This document shows, piece after piece, positions 1 through 8,376 of a stretch of 64,000 bases of DNA. This stretch comes from Paenibacillus silvae (lineage in GTDB: Bacteria > Bacillota > Bacilli > Paenibacillales > Paenibacillaceae). The notes under the pieces were generated by a model, which was not told where the DNA came from, ran no database searches, and saw only the letters and a list, made by a program, of their open reading frames with translations. Every line of letters starts with the position of its first letter. The stretch's first letter is position 1. Made by a program: the position numbers and the translations under genes. The stretch is taken from assembly GCF_014639235.1 (NCBI RefSeq), contig NZ_BMFU01000012.1:62001-126000 (forward strand). The letters run 5' to 3'.

Positions 1-294
1 CCTTTCCAATAAGACATAATGTTTTTGTTCCCAGAAACAAATTAACGGTTCTTTTAATTGGGATAATAAATTTAAATCCTCGATTTTGTAGCACTTTGCC
101 TCCAAACCTAGGTCTTCGCCTAACCGTTTCAGATCATATAATGTGTTTCCATCCCTGCCGCTGCCAATGCGATCGCGCAATTCAAACAAGGTTACATGTT
201 TTCCGTAATAGGCACAGAGCATCGCCATACATGCAATTCCGCATTCCGTTTGACTCATCTGTTCAATGAACGGAATGTTCCGTTTTCGAATCAA
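1..294 (-). CDS. lanT: LanT, bifunctional peptidase/ABC exporter (N-terminus only)
   Basis: Partial gene running off the left edge; 98 codons are visible. It starts at a TTG (292-294) that overlaps the TGA stop of lanM, so translation is probably coupled. The first residues carry the C39 peptidase signature QTECGIACMAM with the catalytic Cys at about residue 18, followed by a region ending in HYVLLER that fits the C39 His site. Known for the family: the C39 domain cuts lanthipeptide leaders after a double-glycine-type site, and the membrane ABC part exports the product. Position directly after lanM supports maturation and export of the peptide encoded at 3473-3652. The membrane and ATPase parts lie outside the window. 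Confidence 0.9.
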   Translation of the reverse strand, partial: MIRKRNIPFIEQMSQTECGIACMAMLCAYYGKHVTLFELRDRIGSGRDGNTLYDLKRLGEDLGLEAKCYKIEDLNLLSQLKEPLICFWEQKHYVLLER

Positions 295-3200
295 CGCGCC
301 CCCTCCTCAGCAAGTACGGCATTCGCCTGTTCCGTGATCGAGACGGTTCTGGCTGGAAATTGCAGCGTCATCACAGAGGGGAGTTCTGCATCCGCAAGCC
401 GCAGGCAGGTCCAGCCAATTCCAGAAACGCCCAGCATTATGCCTACTAAACCGCGATCTTTCATGCCCTCAATCTGGGAGGAAACACTCGCCCTGTTGAC
501 CAGACCCCATATCGCATCATGAATCATCGAGCTCGACGCTTGCCAACCAGGATTATTAGTTAAGTTCAGCAAGATTTCCAGCATCCCAAAAACACCGTGG
601 CATAGAGATAGTCTAGGATTGGTTGTTGCGTGTTCAACCATAGCGGCCAGAATCTTCACTCTCTCAGCTTCATCTATGGTTTCATCTAACTCACTGCGAC
701 CTAGCAGTACACCCGGAGCTCCATGGCACCAATAATACGAGCCCAATGGGTCCTCTACATGACCCCTCAAATCCATCCAGTTGGCTCGTGTAAAGTCATA
801 ATTACTTCGCTCAAATTGCAACAAAGTGTTCAGCACGTCTTCATCAGGAGAAAGCAAGTCATATGCCTCTATCTTTCGAAGAGCATATATCATCCCCGAG
901 GAACCATGGGCGAAGCCGACCAATTTTGCTTGATTCTGTTTCAAGTGCTGACAGAGTCTTTCCGCATATATGCGTGCTGTCTCAAGAGCCTCCGGTTCAG
1001 CAAACCTTTCCCAAATATGCACACATAACGTGATAATCCCGGCGTATCCATCAAGAAAGTCCAGATTTGACTGCAGTTCGTCCACCGGCTGAGCAGACGG
1101 CGGTTGCGCAGAATATTGTTTTACCTTTGTTAACTGCAATATGGCTGCTTCACGTGCTTCTGGAAAGTCAAAGAGCGCATCCAGGAAAAATCCAGCATAG
1201 ACAACGGAGCCTCTACCATTAAACACCGATGGTGGTAATTCATCATCCGCAACCCGTTCAAAAACGGAAATGACGTATCGAAAGTTCTCCATGGCGACAT
1301 TTTTATATTCAGAATTTCCAGTTTGCACATACATAAGGCCGAGAAATATAGAAATCCCCAAAGTTCCACTGTAGAGTGAGAAATCTAACAAGGTCAAGCG
1401 AAAGCGATTATCTTGATTTCTGAGACCCAGCCAGGTTGAATGACCTTGCTCTGTTAATCGGTAATCAAGTAGATAATCCGCTATATTGATTGCCGTGGCT
1501 GTAGGATCAAATTGACTCAATGTTAAAGGAAGTGATTCCACATAGTCCAAGGCTTCCATTTCAGGCAATTCCATATGTTCGACCTGAGCGGAATGAATAG
1601 CGTATTGCAAAAAGTGTAACTGGTTAGCTAAATCTCTTTCACTGTACTGATCAAGTTTTTCTTCAATCCATGTTAAGCACGTTTTTTTGAATATATTCTG
1701 TATCTTCCTTTGATCACTCGTGTATAGACATGTTTCATCTATCGGAAAGGTATAGTACGGTATATCATTGTTAAGCAAATCATCAATCTCAGTGGGTACA
1801 ATCTGTTCAAAACGCTTATCAACTTTCACGATATTCCATAACATTTCAAGCAATTTCTCGCGATCTAACCCGTTTCGTAAATACTTCGGATGCTGGGATG
1901 CTGCCAAGAAACGACCGTATAAAAATGTTGGACGCAACAAGGCTCTCCCTGTTAACTTACCAAACCGCTCTCGAATTTCTCTTTTTATGGTTTCCTTTTC
2001 ATTCGCCATGATCTGATATATTTCCCTAAAACCTTCGCTAATCTCTGCTAAATAGCGAACTGGCTCAATCGTCTGGCCATTCAGTTGTACCAGGTGTTGG
2101 AGCTGAGCCGTTTTAAAAGGCACTTCTACAAATTGGACTTCATCCGTATTGTCTTGTTTGAGCACCCAACCTTTCATATTTGTTGAGGTTTGGTCTGGCT
2201 TGCCGCCGATCCCGCTCAGATCAAAATCAATCTGGGAGCGGAACACTTGTCCAACAGGGATTAAGCCTGAAAGAAATACACTTCGGTAAAGCATGGACAT
2301 CGGGAAATCCAGCTTCTCTTCATCATATATATTATTCGCCAGAAGCGTCTCATAATCGATAATATAAGGCATGTCACCGCAAGCAACGATGTTTTCATAA
2401 TGCATGTCCGTAGATTGAAACGCATACAAAATTCCACAGAGCATACCCATGCGATAATAATACTTTCTCACTTCAGCTTCATTCTGGCAGGCACGATGCT
2501 CCACGAACTCCTGCCAACCGTACTGCTGTTTAGACAAAGTCAGCGGTCCCTTTAACTCATAACGGAGTCCTTTATTCTTTAAATAACGCAGCCACCCGGC
2601 AAAAGCAAGATCTGTATCCAGCGAACGCGGTTTGTATATCAACTTGATGTTCGAATCAAATTCCAGAATAGTGACTGTTCTGCCATTTTGATGGCTGTCA
2701 CCTGCACCGGTCTGTACTGATTTCAATCGAAGCTGTCTTCCATTAAAATACATTGCAGCAATCTCGTCATAATCATTCTGAAATCGCTCTAACATTTCAA
2801 TCGTATTATTGGCCGCTCGAAGAGACATCTCTGTCAAAATTCTAGCCAACACAGGGAACTGCTCTAACATTTTTCTGATTTCAGTCATTCCCGAAGCTAA
2901 CCGTTTCACATACGTATCGAGCGTCAGTTCAGCCTCCTGCTCCTTTGCCAAGTGATACATATAGACACTCGTCCGATCAGCTACCATTCGCAAGTCACGC
3001 AAGAAACCTGCCTGCAACGAATTCAAGACGGGTTCCTGCAGGATTTTCTCTGTGGTTGAGAGCGAAAACCAACGCCGTACTTGTTCAGAATATTCGTATA
3101 AAAAAGGAAGTACTACAACACCGATTCCCATATGTACATATTGAGTCAACCATGATTCTGGTGTTTGGTCTAAGATTGAATCCAGATCATCCATCCACCC

Positions 3201-3437
3201 TGTATGTAAGGTGGCGGGGATATCTTTGTTAGCGAGCAAGTGATTGAATTCGTCAAGATTCAAGCCTTTCGATTGTAACCTTGTTGCGAATTCCTGCTCG
3301 GTTGCTTTGGATTGTCCCATCCATGATAACAATGTGTCCGAACGATCTCTCAGACGGAGAGGATTAGCTCCAGCCGGAATTCGCTCCGATACATATGAGG
3401 CCTTCATATATGGATGATCCGAATGAAAAGTAACCAT
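291..3437 (-). CDS. lanM: LanM, class II lanthipeptide synthetase
   Basis: A 1048-aa protein of normal LanM length. The N-terminal two thirds is the dehydratase (DUF4135-like kinase fold), with YKPRSLD and a THMHYEN-like DMHYENIV stretch typical of phosphorylation and elimination of Ser/Thr. The C-terminal third is a LanC-like cyclase with zinc-ligand motifs WCHGAPG and SLCHGVFG, which catalyse thioether ring formation. The start ATG follows a good ribosome site (AAGGAAGGTGGGG). It lies 35 bp downstream of the precursor gene and overlaps lanT by 4 bp, so the three form an operon. Substrate is inferred to be the upstream 59-aa peptide. Confidence 0.95.
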   Translation of the reverse strand: MVTFHSDHPYMKASYVSERIPAGANPLRLRDRSDTLLSWMGQSKATEQEFATRLQSKGLNLDEFNHLLANKDIPATLHTGWMDDLDSILDQTPESWLTQYVHMGIGVVVLPFLYEYSEQVRRWFSLSTTEKILQEPVLNSLQAGFLRDLRMVADRTSVYMYHLAKEQEAELTLDTYVKRLASGMTEIRKMLEQFPVLARILTEMSLRAANNTIEMLERFQNDYDEIAAMYFNGRQLRLKSVQTGAGDSHQNGRTVTILEFDSNIKLIYKPRSLDTDLAFAGWLRYLKNKGLRYELKGPLTLSKQQYGWQEFVEHRACQNEAEVRKYYYRMGMLCGILYAFQSTDMHYENIVACGDMPYIIDYETLLANNIYDEEKLDFPMSMLYRSVFLSGLIPVGQVFRSQIDFDLSGIGGKPDQTSTNMKGWVLKQDNTDEVQFVEVPFKTAQLQHLVQLNGQTIEPVRYLAEISEGFREIYQIMANEKETIKREIRERFGKLTGRALLRPTFLYGRFLAASQHPKYLRNGLDREKLLEMLWNIVKVDKRFEQIVPTEIDDLLNNDIPYYTFPIDETCLYTSDQRKIQNIFKKTCLTWIEEKLDQYSERDLANQLHFLQYAIHSAQVEHMELPEMEALDYVESLPLTLSQFDPTATAINIADYLLDYRLTEQGHSTWLGLRNQDNRFRLTLLDFSLYSGTLGISIFLGLMYVQTGNSEYKNVAMENFRYVISVFERVADDELPPSVFNGRGSVVYAGFFLDALFDFPEAREAAILQLTKVKQYSAQPPSAQPVDELQSNLDFLDGYAGIITLCVHIWERFAEPEALETARIYAERLCQHLKQNQAKLVGFAHGSSGMIYALRKIEAYDLLSPDEDVLNTLLQFERSNYDFTRANWMDLRGHVEDPLGSYYWCHGAPGVLLGRSELDETIDEAERVKILAAMVEHATTNPRLSLCHGVFGMLEILLNLTNNPGWQASSSMIHDAIWGLVNRASVSSQIEGMKDRGLVGIMLGVSGIGWTCLRLADAELPSVMTLQFPARTVSITEQANAVLAEEGAR

Positions 3438-3472
3438 CTGATATCCCCACCTTCCTTTTTAATTCGAAAAAA

Positions 3473-3652
3473 TTAGCATCTTGAAGAACATGCTGTCGAC
3501 GGGCAAGAATTAGCCGAATCAGTGATTGTCCAAATGACTACTGGCGGTACAATGGCACAAGGCCAGGAAGAAGCCGCTTGTACTTCTGTGGCACCCGACA
3601 ATTCCATCAATTCCTGTTCATTAATTTCGCCTATCATTTCCAACGCCTTCAT
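3473..3652 (-). CDS. lanA2: Class II lanthipeptide precursor, beta-type
   Basis: A 59-aa ORF with a strong ribosome site (GGAGGTGAG) directly upstream of lanM. The leader is acidic (EINEQELMELSGA) and ends in a Gly-Ala double-glycine-type site. The rest, TEVQA then ASSWPCAIVPPVV and a tail SCPSTACSSRC, is rich in Ser, Thr and Cys. The WPCA start and the CPxTxCxxxC end match the arrangement I recall for haloduracin beta and relatives; the TEVQA stretch would be the short segment trimmed after leader removal. Four Cys and several Ser/Thr allow about four thioether rings. No alpha partner gene is visible in the window. Confidence 0.88.
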   Translation of the reverse strand: MKALEMIGEINEQELMELSGATEVQAASSWPCAIVPPVVIWTITDSANSCPSTACSSRC

Positions 3653-3748
3653 AGGTTCTCACCTCCTTCCATTAATCTAAACTGTCTCACTCAGCAGCAT
3701 CCTGTTACATTTATATTATTCAAAGATGACATGACCGCCTATCCGTAT

Positions 3749-3772
3749 AAACCACATTTTTCCATGTGGTTT
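3749..3772. promoter_or_regulatory. Inverted repeat upstream of the lantibiotic precursor
   Basis: A perfect 9-bp inverted repeat AAACCACAT / ATGTGGTTT with a 6-nt spacer lies between the luxR-type gene and the precursor gene, about 97 bp before the precursor start. It could be a regulator operator or an RNA hairpin in the leader. It has no T-run in the direction of the precursor, so a terminator role is unlikely. Confidence 0.4.
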
Positions 3773-3796
3773 TCCATATAACTACAAAATTTGATG

Positions 3797-3840
3797 AAAA
3801 AAGCCGAAAACCAAGACTGTTCATGTCTCAGATTTCGGCT
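3797..3840 (-). terminator. Rho-independent terminator after luxR-type gene
   Basis: Stem AGCCGAAA / TTTCGGCT with an imperfect inner stem, followed on the minus strand by TTTTTT. It sits just after the stop of the regulator gene at 3854 and separates it from the precursor gene. Confidence 0.8.
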
Positions 3841-3853
3841 AATATAAGTTGAA

Positions 3854-4513
3854 TTAATGTGCATTAATTTGATAATATTTGCAAACCGCTTCTGCTCGGT
3901 TACGTACGTCAAGCTTTCGGTATATTTTGTTCAGATATGTCTCCACCGTACGGACACTTAGATGCATGGCTTGTGCAATTTCTGTATTGGTCTGCCCCGC
4001 TGCCACCAGCTTGAGCACCCGCTGCTCATTTTGAGTCAGTAAACGCATCGAATTCTGCGATTTTTGTCTTAATTCGATATGCTCGGTAATATGCGTAGGT
4101 ATAATAGAAAAACCTCTCAATTGACCTTCAAGCGCAATCAGCAGTTGTTTGGCATCTGAGTAAGATGGCAAGTAGCTGACGATCTGACATTTCCATAATT
4201 GGTCTACCCTCAGCTCACTATCTTTATCGTACAAAACGATAATATGATCAACAATCCCATTGCTTTTCCACTTCGCCAGTTGGGAGGCATATCGATAAGC
4301 AATCGAATCTTGCAGCATTAAAATATCAGGCTTCATCCGTTCAACGTCACCCGAATCCAGGCCGTGGCTTATAACTACATTCTCGATAAATTCAAATTGT
4401 TCAATAATATGCTTGAGACCGAATATAATGGAGCCATAGTTCATAATAATCTTGACCACTTTTTTTCCCGTCAGCAACGACATCTGTTGTGTATCTAATG
4501 TATCTATTGTCAT
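3854..4513 (-). CDS. LuxR/NarL-type transcriptional regulator
   Basis: A 219-aa protein. The C-terminal 60 residues are a clear LuxR helix-turn-helix (LTQNEQRVLKLVAAGQTNTE followed by IAQAMHLSVRTVETYLNKIY). The N-terminal 140 residues resemble a receiver fold only loosely: a PDILMLQDS segment lies where the phospho-acceptor Asp strand would be, but the usual acidic pocket is not clear, so it may be an orphan or atypical response regulator. It lies upstream of the lantibiotic operon in the same direction with its own terminator, which makes it the likely local regulator. No histidine kinase is visible. Confidence 0.85.
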   Translation of the reverse strand: MTIDTLDTQQMSLLTGKKVVKIIMNYGSIIFGLKHIIEQFEFIENVVISHGLDSGDVERMKPDILMLQDSIAYRYASQLAKWKSNGIVDHIIVLYDKDSELRVDQLWKCQIVSYLPSYSDAKQLLIALEGQLRGFSIIPTHITEHIELRQKSQNSMRLLTQNEQRVLKLVAAGQTNTEIAQAMHLSVRTVETYLNKIYRKLDVRNRAEAVCKYYQINAH

Positions 4514-4707
4514 AGGCTATTAAGTGTGGAAGGGCAACAATTTAATCGACTGTTTCCAACACATGCCTTATTCCACCCTGTAGATTGATCCATACCGGAT
4601 ACGTAATGAGATTCAGAAGATTCCGCAGTTACAAAGATAGGGGCGAGCAGTAGCAACAACTTATCCAAGCTGTTACACCACACTAACGATAACTTTTTCA
4701 AGTCCAT
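4510..4707 (-). CDS. Small protein coupled to the LuxR-type regulator
   Basis: A 65-aa ORF whose TGA overlaps the ATG of the regulator gene in an ATGA arrangement, with a GGAG ribosome site about 10 nt before its ATG. The overlap pattern suggests it is really translated. It has a short hydrophobic stretch (LDKLLLLLAPIFVTA, about residues 14-28) and a C-terminal part with Ser/Thr and three Cys (KACVGNSRLNCCPSTLNSL). I do not recognise a family. It might be an exported signal or bacteriocin-like peptide, or a leader ORF for translational control. It does not show the CTxTxEC pattern of alpha lantibiotics. Confidence 0.45.
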   Translation of the reverse strand: MDLKKLSLVWCNSLDKLLLLLAPIFVTAESSESHYVSGMDQSTGWNKACVGNSRLNCCPSTLNSL

Positions 4708-5031
4708 GCGTCATTCACTCCATTCTAATTATACTTCACTGCATATTAAACGAACGTAATTGACCCCAGAAACATTACCTTCATACTTCTTACCTCCTAC
4801 GTCCTCCTCCCGCAAAAAATATAGAAATTATTATAAATTTCCTCATATTATACCATGACAAATTGCCATTTGTAACCGCTTTTATAATTGTAAATGAGTT
4901 GTTATATGATTTTTACCCCGTGTTTCGTTAGTGCTCATGCTCACGGAGTATGTTGGAATGTTGAATGCTGTTCTTGATTCTCTAACATCGCATCCCAATC
5001 TTGAAAATACGCTTGATTATATAATGAAAAG

Positions 5032-5061
5032 AAAAAACCACCAACCAGAAAGGTTGATGGT
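5032..5061 (-). terminator. Terminator downstream of the ssrA remnant
   Basis: Stem ACCACCAACC / GGTTGATGGT (one mismatch), loop AGAAA, followed on the minus strand by a T-rich run. Its position just beyond the ssrA 3' end suggests it was the original ssrA terminator before the island inserted. The rest of 4708-5031 shows no gene. Confidence 0.7.
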
Positions 5062-5070
5062 TCCTTGACT

Positions 5071-5173
5071 CTAATGGAGGCGAGGGGAGTCGAACCCCTG
5101 TCCGAAGATAACGACACATAAGCTTCTACGGGTGTAGTCACAGTTTTGATGTCACCCGAGTATCGCCCCGTAA
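5071..5173 (-). repeat. Island end: duplicated 3' fragment of ssrA (att site)
   Basis: 103 bp identical, base for base, to 30508-30610. It comprises the last 99 nt of tmRNA plus 4 bp beyond it (T-arm with GTTCGACTC, terminal CCTCCA). No tmRNA 5' half is next to it, so it is a non-functional remnant marking the distal end of the integrated element. Confidence 0.93.
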
Positions 5174-5671
5174 TAAAAAGGGTGTAATTCCCACTTCGTA
5201 AAGTTTATGCTAGTATCTAGTTACCAAACAAGATATGTAGGGAGCAACATCATCAAAAACAAATAGCTTCCACATGCAGTAAATCCAAAAAAATTTATTT
5301 GCTTTGCGCATTGAATGAAATTATGTCAAGCATTCACATAACATAGGAGATCACTTTATTCTGAAATGATATGGTCTTGTACACTCGTAGGAGAATTATA
5401 ATCAAGAGCTTACCAAACACTGAGGTATTCATTCACAATCATCAAACTAGAAAGTGCTCTAGAGAATGTTATCTGTTAGTTGAGCGCTTCAGACCCCCTA
5501 CAGAATTCCGATGCAGGCAGCGACACACCTGCCCCTTTCATGGAAAATAATTAGAAGCACTTTACCATAAGAAATGTAAGGGGCATTTTGTTGGTTTAAG
5601 AATACATATTTTCTCCTGAAATATGCTCTATCTTATTTCCCGTTACCACTAAAAATATAGGAGTGCTACAT
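5174..5671. other. Gene-free left arm of the island
   Basis: About 500 bp of AT-rich sequence between the ssrA remnant and the first cargo gene, with no convincing ORF on either strand. It contains a short inverted repeat GCAGG / CCTGC near 5510-5535 and should include the promoter of the gene at 5672. I see no further ssrA similarity in it. Confidence 0.5.
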
Positions 5672-6274
5672 ATGGGTAATTTCCCTCCAGAAAAATATTA
5701 TGAAGCCTGCATAACACATCATTTAGTTAATGAATTTAAGGAAAGATATGATCGTCTTCTATATCCATTCAGTATCAGTCAAATTGAAGAAAATAGTAAA
5801 GGTTTTGATTTCGGTTATACTTTCTCTTCTAAGTCTTTTTATATTCAATATAAACGCCCATTTTCTTTCGAGGTATTAGACTCAAAATGTAGTTGGCAAA
5901 TTGATAAAACTCAACTAAGTGTTATAAATAGCCAATCCTACGCTTTACAAACGTATTATGCCCTTCCTGCTTTCATTAATACTAATCTTTGGTTTAGCGG
6001 AATCGATAATACTTATTTTATAGAATCCAATAGGCTCGCATTTTCTTTAAAACAAAATCAAAACAAGAAGGAAACTAAAACTAATATTGTTCACTCAAGT
6101 TTGAAATCATTGAGAATCTGGAGTGATTTCTCATCCAGATTTTCTAGCACACTTCAAAATACAATAGTTCAAGAGCAACAAGAATTTAACTTTCAAGAAA
6201 TTATTAATTACGCAAAAAATTTAGATCAAAATACAAGAAATCAAACCTGGGTATACTTACTGGAGGTAAGATAA
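5672..6274 (+). CDS. Unknown protein, possible PD-(D/E)xK-like fold
   Basis: A 200-aa protein; ATG at 5672 is chosen because AGGAG (5659-5663) is well spaced from it. A GTG three codons earlier would overlap that site. I do not recognise the family. The N-terminal third has acidic residues E39/E40, D46 in GFDFGY and then Q59-Y-K61 in FYIQYKRPF; this E...D...QxK order is reminiscent of PD-(D/E)xK nucleases but is only suggestive. No signal peptide or membrane segment. Its TAA overlaps the ATG of the next gene (TAATG), so the two form a coupled pair, the first cargo of the island. Confidence 0.75.
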   Translation: MGNFPPEKYYEACITHHLVNEFKERYDRLLYPFSISQIEENSKGFDFGYTFSSKSFYIQYKRPFSFEVLDSKCSWQIDKTQLSVINSQSYALQTYYALPAFINTNLWFSGIDNTYFIESNRLAFSLKQNQNKKETKTNIVHSSLKSLRIWSDFSSRFSSTLQNTIVQEQQEFNFQEIINYAKNLDQNTRNQTWVYLLEVR

Positions 6275-8127
6275 TGAAATCAGAAAATGTTACAGTTTTA
6301 GGGTTTTACAAGACTAGAGGAGGAGGCTCTATCCAGCTCTTTATTGGACCCAACATGGAATTTGGTACGGAACATACTACACAAGTCCATGAAATGTATC
6401 ATATGCATCTTACGAATATGACAACACTAGGTTCAATTATAAGTATTTTTGAATTAGAAAGAGTAATGTCTGAAGAATTAGATATGAAACAAAGTAATCG
6501 GATCAAGAAATTTATAGATATAATGAGTGAAAGGGCTCTGGAAGTTCATGAAGTTTACGCTAATAATATGGAGTTACTTTGGATCCGTGAGAATATCGGA
6601 CCAGAATTTGAAAGAAAAGCTTATAATTCTAAGACTATGAAATACCAGAATTATTGTGACACCTTGAAAATTATTACTGAAGACAAAACAATGAACACTT
6701 TAGAGAAGCAACAACATATAGAACTAATATGTATGTATGCAATGAACATTGATTCATTATTAACAGAATTCATAGATTCGCTACGTAATGATAGACTTTC
6801 GCAATTCTTTAACAATGAACGACATCCTTCTCAACGCCTAAAAAAAGCGATAATTATGTATAACCAAGGCAAATTAGAAAGCTTGTCTGGACATTCAGCA
6901 TATGATATTAACAAATTTGCAAAACAAATTCAGTTAGATGGCATACTGAAACATCTAGATTGGACTGAAGTTTTAAAGGAATATAACAAGGCCCACAAAG
7001 AAAGTGGTGAAATAAAAAATATTATTTCTCTTTATAATGATCGAATGGAAGAAAGCATTCAAGCATTTGACTTAAGTGCAATTAATGTGTTTAGGGATCC
7101 CTCATTTTCGGAACGTGATTCTGTGGGACTTTTTTCCATTAAGGAATGTGCAAATCTCGACGATGCCGAGAATAATTTTTATTTAATTGACCATATAGTC
7201 GACGATGGAAAATCAAAGTATATTAGTGAGGAATCTTCGAAGAAATCTACCATGAAACTGATCCAAAATAGACTATGTGTCGCTATACCTTTGAGAGAGT
7301 ATGACCTGAACAACAACCAGCCTAGATATCTAGAATCAATTGGTAAGTTAGTTATTGTACTTTTTGAAGAATATCAAGAATGTGACAACTGGTTAACTTG
7401 CGAACTTTCAAAGGGAGAGGTTTATATTGGAGACCTTTATGATGAATCTGTAAATAACTTTTTCACAGTTTTGTTTTTTGCTCGACGTAATAACCCCGAT
7501 ACAATTTTTGTGTTCCCTACAATTAAAAGATTAGGGAAGAAGTTAATTGAAAAGAATAAATTAAGTGATAGAGTATTATATTCTAATCAAAAAGAATTCC
7601 TTAAAATTTTCTCTTATTTATCAAATGAGGCAAACATGCTGAAAGTTATTCATTGGTTTATGGTTTTTCTTACCAACACTAAAGGAGAGTTCTCATCACT
7701 CCAAGATTCTGCCATAAAATTATCTTTTGATTTCACTCGTACATTGATGAACACTGTCTTCCAAATAAAGCAAAAAAATTACTACCGCCAATTAGCTGCC
7801 CTGCCAACTTTATGGACAGAAGCCCAGCCCTTTTACGCTGTGATGGAGTTTAAGGGGAAGCATAACACGGGCGACATTATAACAGTAACAAAACAAGATT
7901 ATCCACTTTTCTTTATTTCCAATCAGGATGCTGTTGAATATCTGAGATACAATCCTAGCTTAGATGACTTTCGAATCGTTGGTATTGATCGTCATTATTG
8001 GAATGAAATAAAACCTTTTTTACTTCGAGCCAAAAAAAGAATTTGTTTTTTTGTCTATCTCAAAAATAGACAGCGTGCTATTTCTGTTGCCGAGATTCTT
8101 AACGTTGATAAACTCATAAATCAGTAA
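6274..8127 (+). CDS. Unknown large protein with HExxH motif
   Basis: A 617-aa protein with ribosome site GGAGGT at 6262-6267, overlapping the upstream gene by one base. Near the N-terminus it has VHEMYHMHLTNMTTLG, an HExxH (H39, E40, H43) typical of zinc metallopeptidases; many uncharacterised accessory-region proteins carry a similar N-terminal HExxH followed by a Thr-rich stretch. The remaining 550 residues are helical-looking and match no family I know. No signal peptide, so it is probably cytosolic. A terminator follows at 8169. Function is unknown; a defence cassette with the 200-aa partner is an inference from context. Confidence 0.8.
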   Translation: MKSENVTVLGFYKTRGGGSIQLFIGPNMEFGTEHTTQVHEMYHMHLTNMTTLGSIISIFELERVMSEELDMKQSNRIKKFIDIMSERALEVHEVYANNMELLWIRENIGPEFERKAYNSKTMKYQNYCDTLKIITEDKTMNTLEKQQHIELICMYAMNIDSLLTEFIDSLRNDRLSQFFNNERHPSQRLKKAIIMYNQGKLESLSGHSAYDINKFAKQIQLDGILKHLDWTEVLKEYNKAHKESGEIKNIISLYNDRMEESIQAFDLSAINVFRDPSFSERDSVGLFSIKECANLDDAENNFYLIDHIVDDGKSKYISEESSKKSTMKLIQNRLCVAIPLREYDLNNNQPRYLESIGKLVIVLFEEYQECDNWLTCELSKGEVYIGDLYDESVNNFFTVLFFARRNNPDTIFVFPTIKRLGKKLIEKNKLSDRVLYSNQKEFLKIFSYLSNEANMLKVIHWFMVFLTNTKGEFSSLQDSAIKLSFDFTRTLMNTVFQIKQKNYYRQLAALPTLWTEAQPFYAVMEFKGKHNTGDIITVTKQDYPLFFISNQDAVEYLRYNPSLDDFRIVGIDRHYWNEIKPFLLRAKKRICFFVYLKNRQRAISVAEILNVDKLINQ

Positions 8128-8168
8128 GCAGTTATTTCAGTAAGTAAACATATTCACAGACACAAACT

Positions 8169-8201
8169 AAAAAGACCTTCCTAATAAAGGAGGGTCTTTT
8201 T
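8169..8201 (+). terminator. Terminator after the two-gene cassette
   Basis: Stem AAAAAGACCTTCCT / AGGAGGGTCTTTTT with a 6-nt loop and T-run. The symmetrical A and T runs make it possibly bidirectional, so it may also stop transcription arriving from the convergent TIR-like operon. Confidence 0.88.
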
Positions 8202-8237
8202 CCTTTTCATATTGAGCTGAGAGGATTAATCCTATCC

Positions 8238-8288
8238 CGAAGATAAAGCCCGATTGTTATCTATGGATAGGGTTACACTTCTGATGTC
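8238..8288 (-). repeat. Degenerate ssrA 3'-end-like segment
   Basis: Aligned without gaps to ssrA positions 5103-5153, this 51-base segment shares the 9-mer CGAAGATAA at one end, TGATGTC at the other, and about two thirds of the bases overall as counted by eye. It lies in the gap between two cargo blocks and has the same orientation as the ssrA remnant. It may be an old or foreign tmRNA attachment site from an earlier tandem integration. Confidence 0.45.
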
Positions 8289-8376
8289 GATAATAACAGT
8301 TCATATTTCAACCTTTGTAATTTTGTTTACAAGGTTTCTTACCTGTAGCTTTAATATACACACAAAATATATACAT

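Noticed and set aside
4510..4707. 65-aa ORF as the missing alpha lantibiotic precursor
   Set aside because: It lacks the CTxTxEC core and a double-glycine leader, and starts with a hydrophobic segment.
4941..5141. Short peptide frames across both ssrA copies (also 30378-30578)
   Set aside because: The sequence is the tmRNA 3' end, so the frames are not coding.
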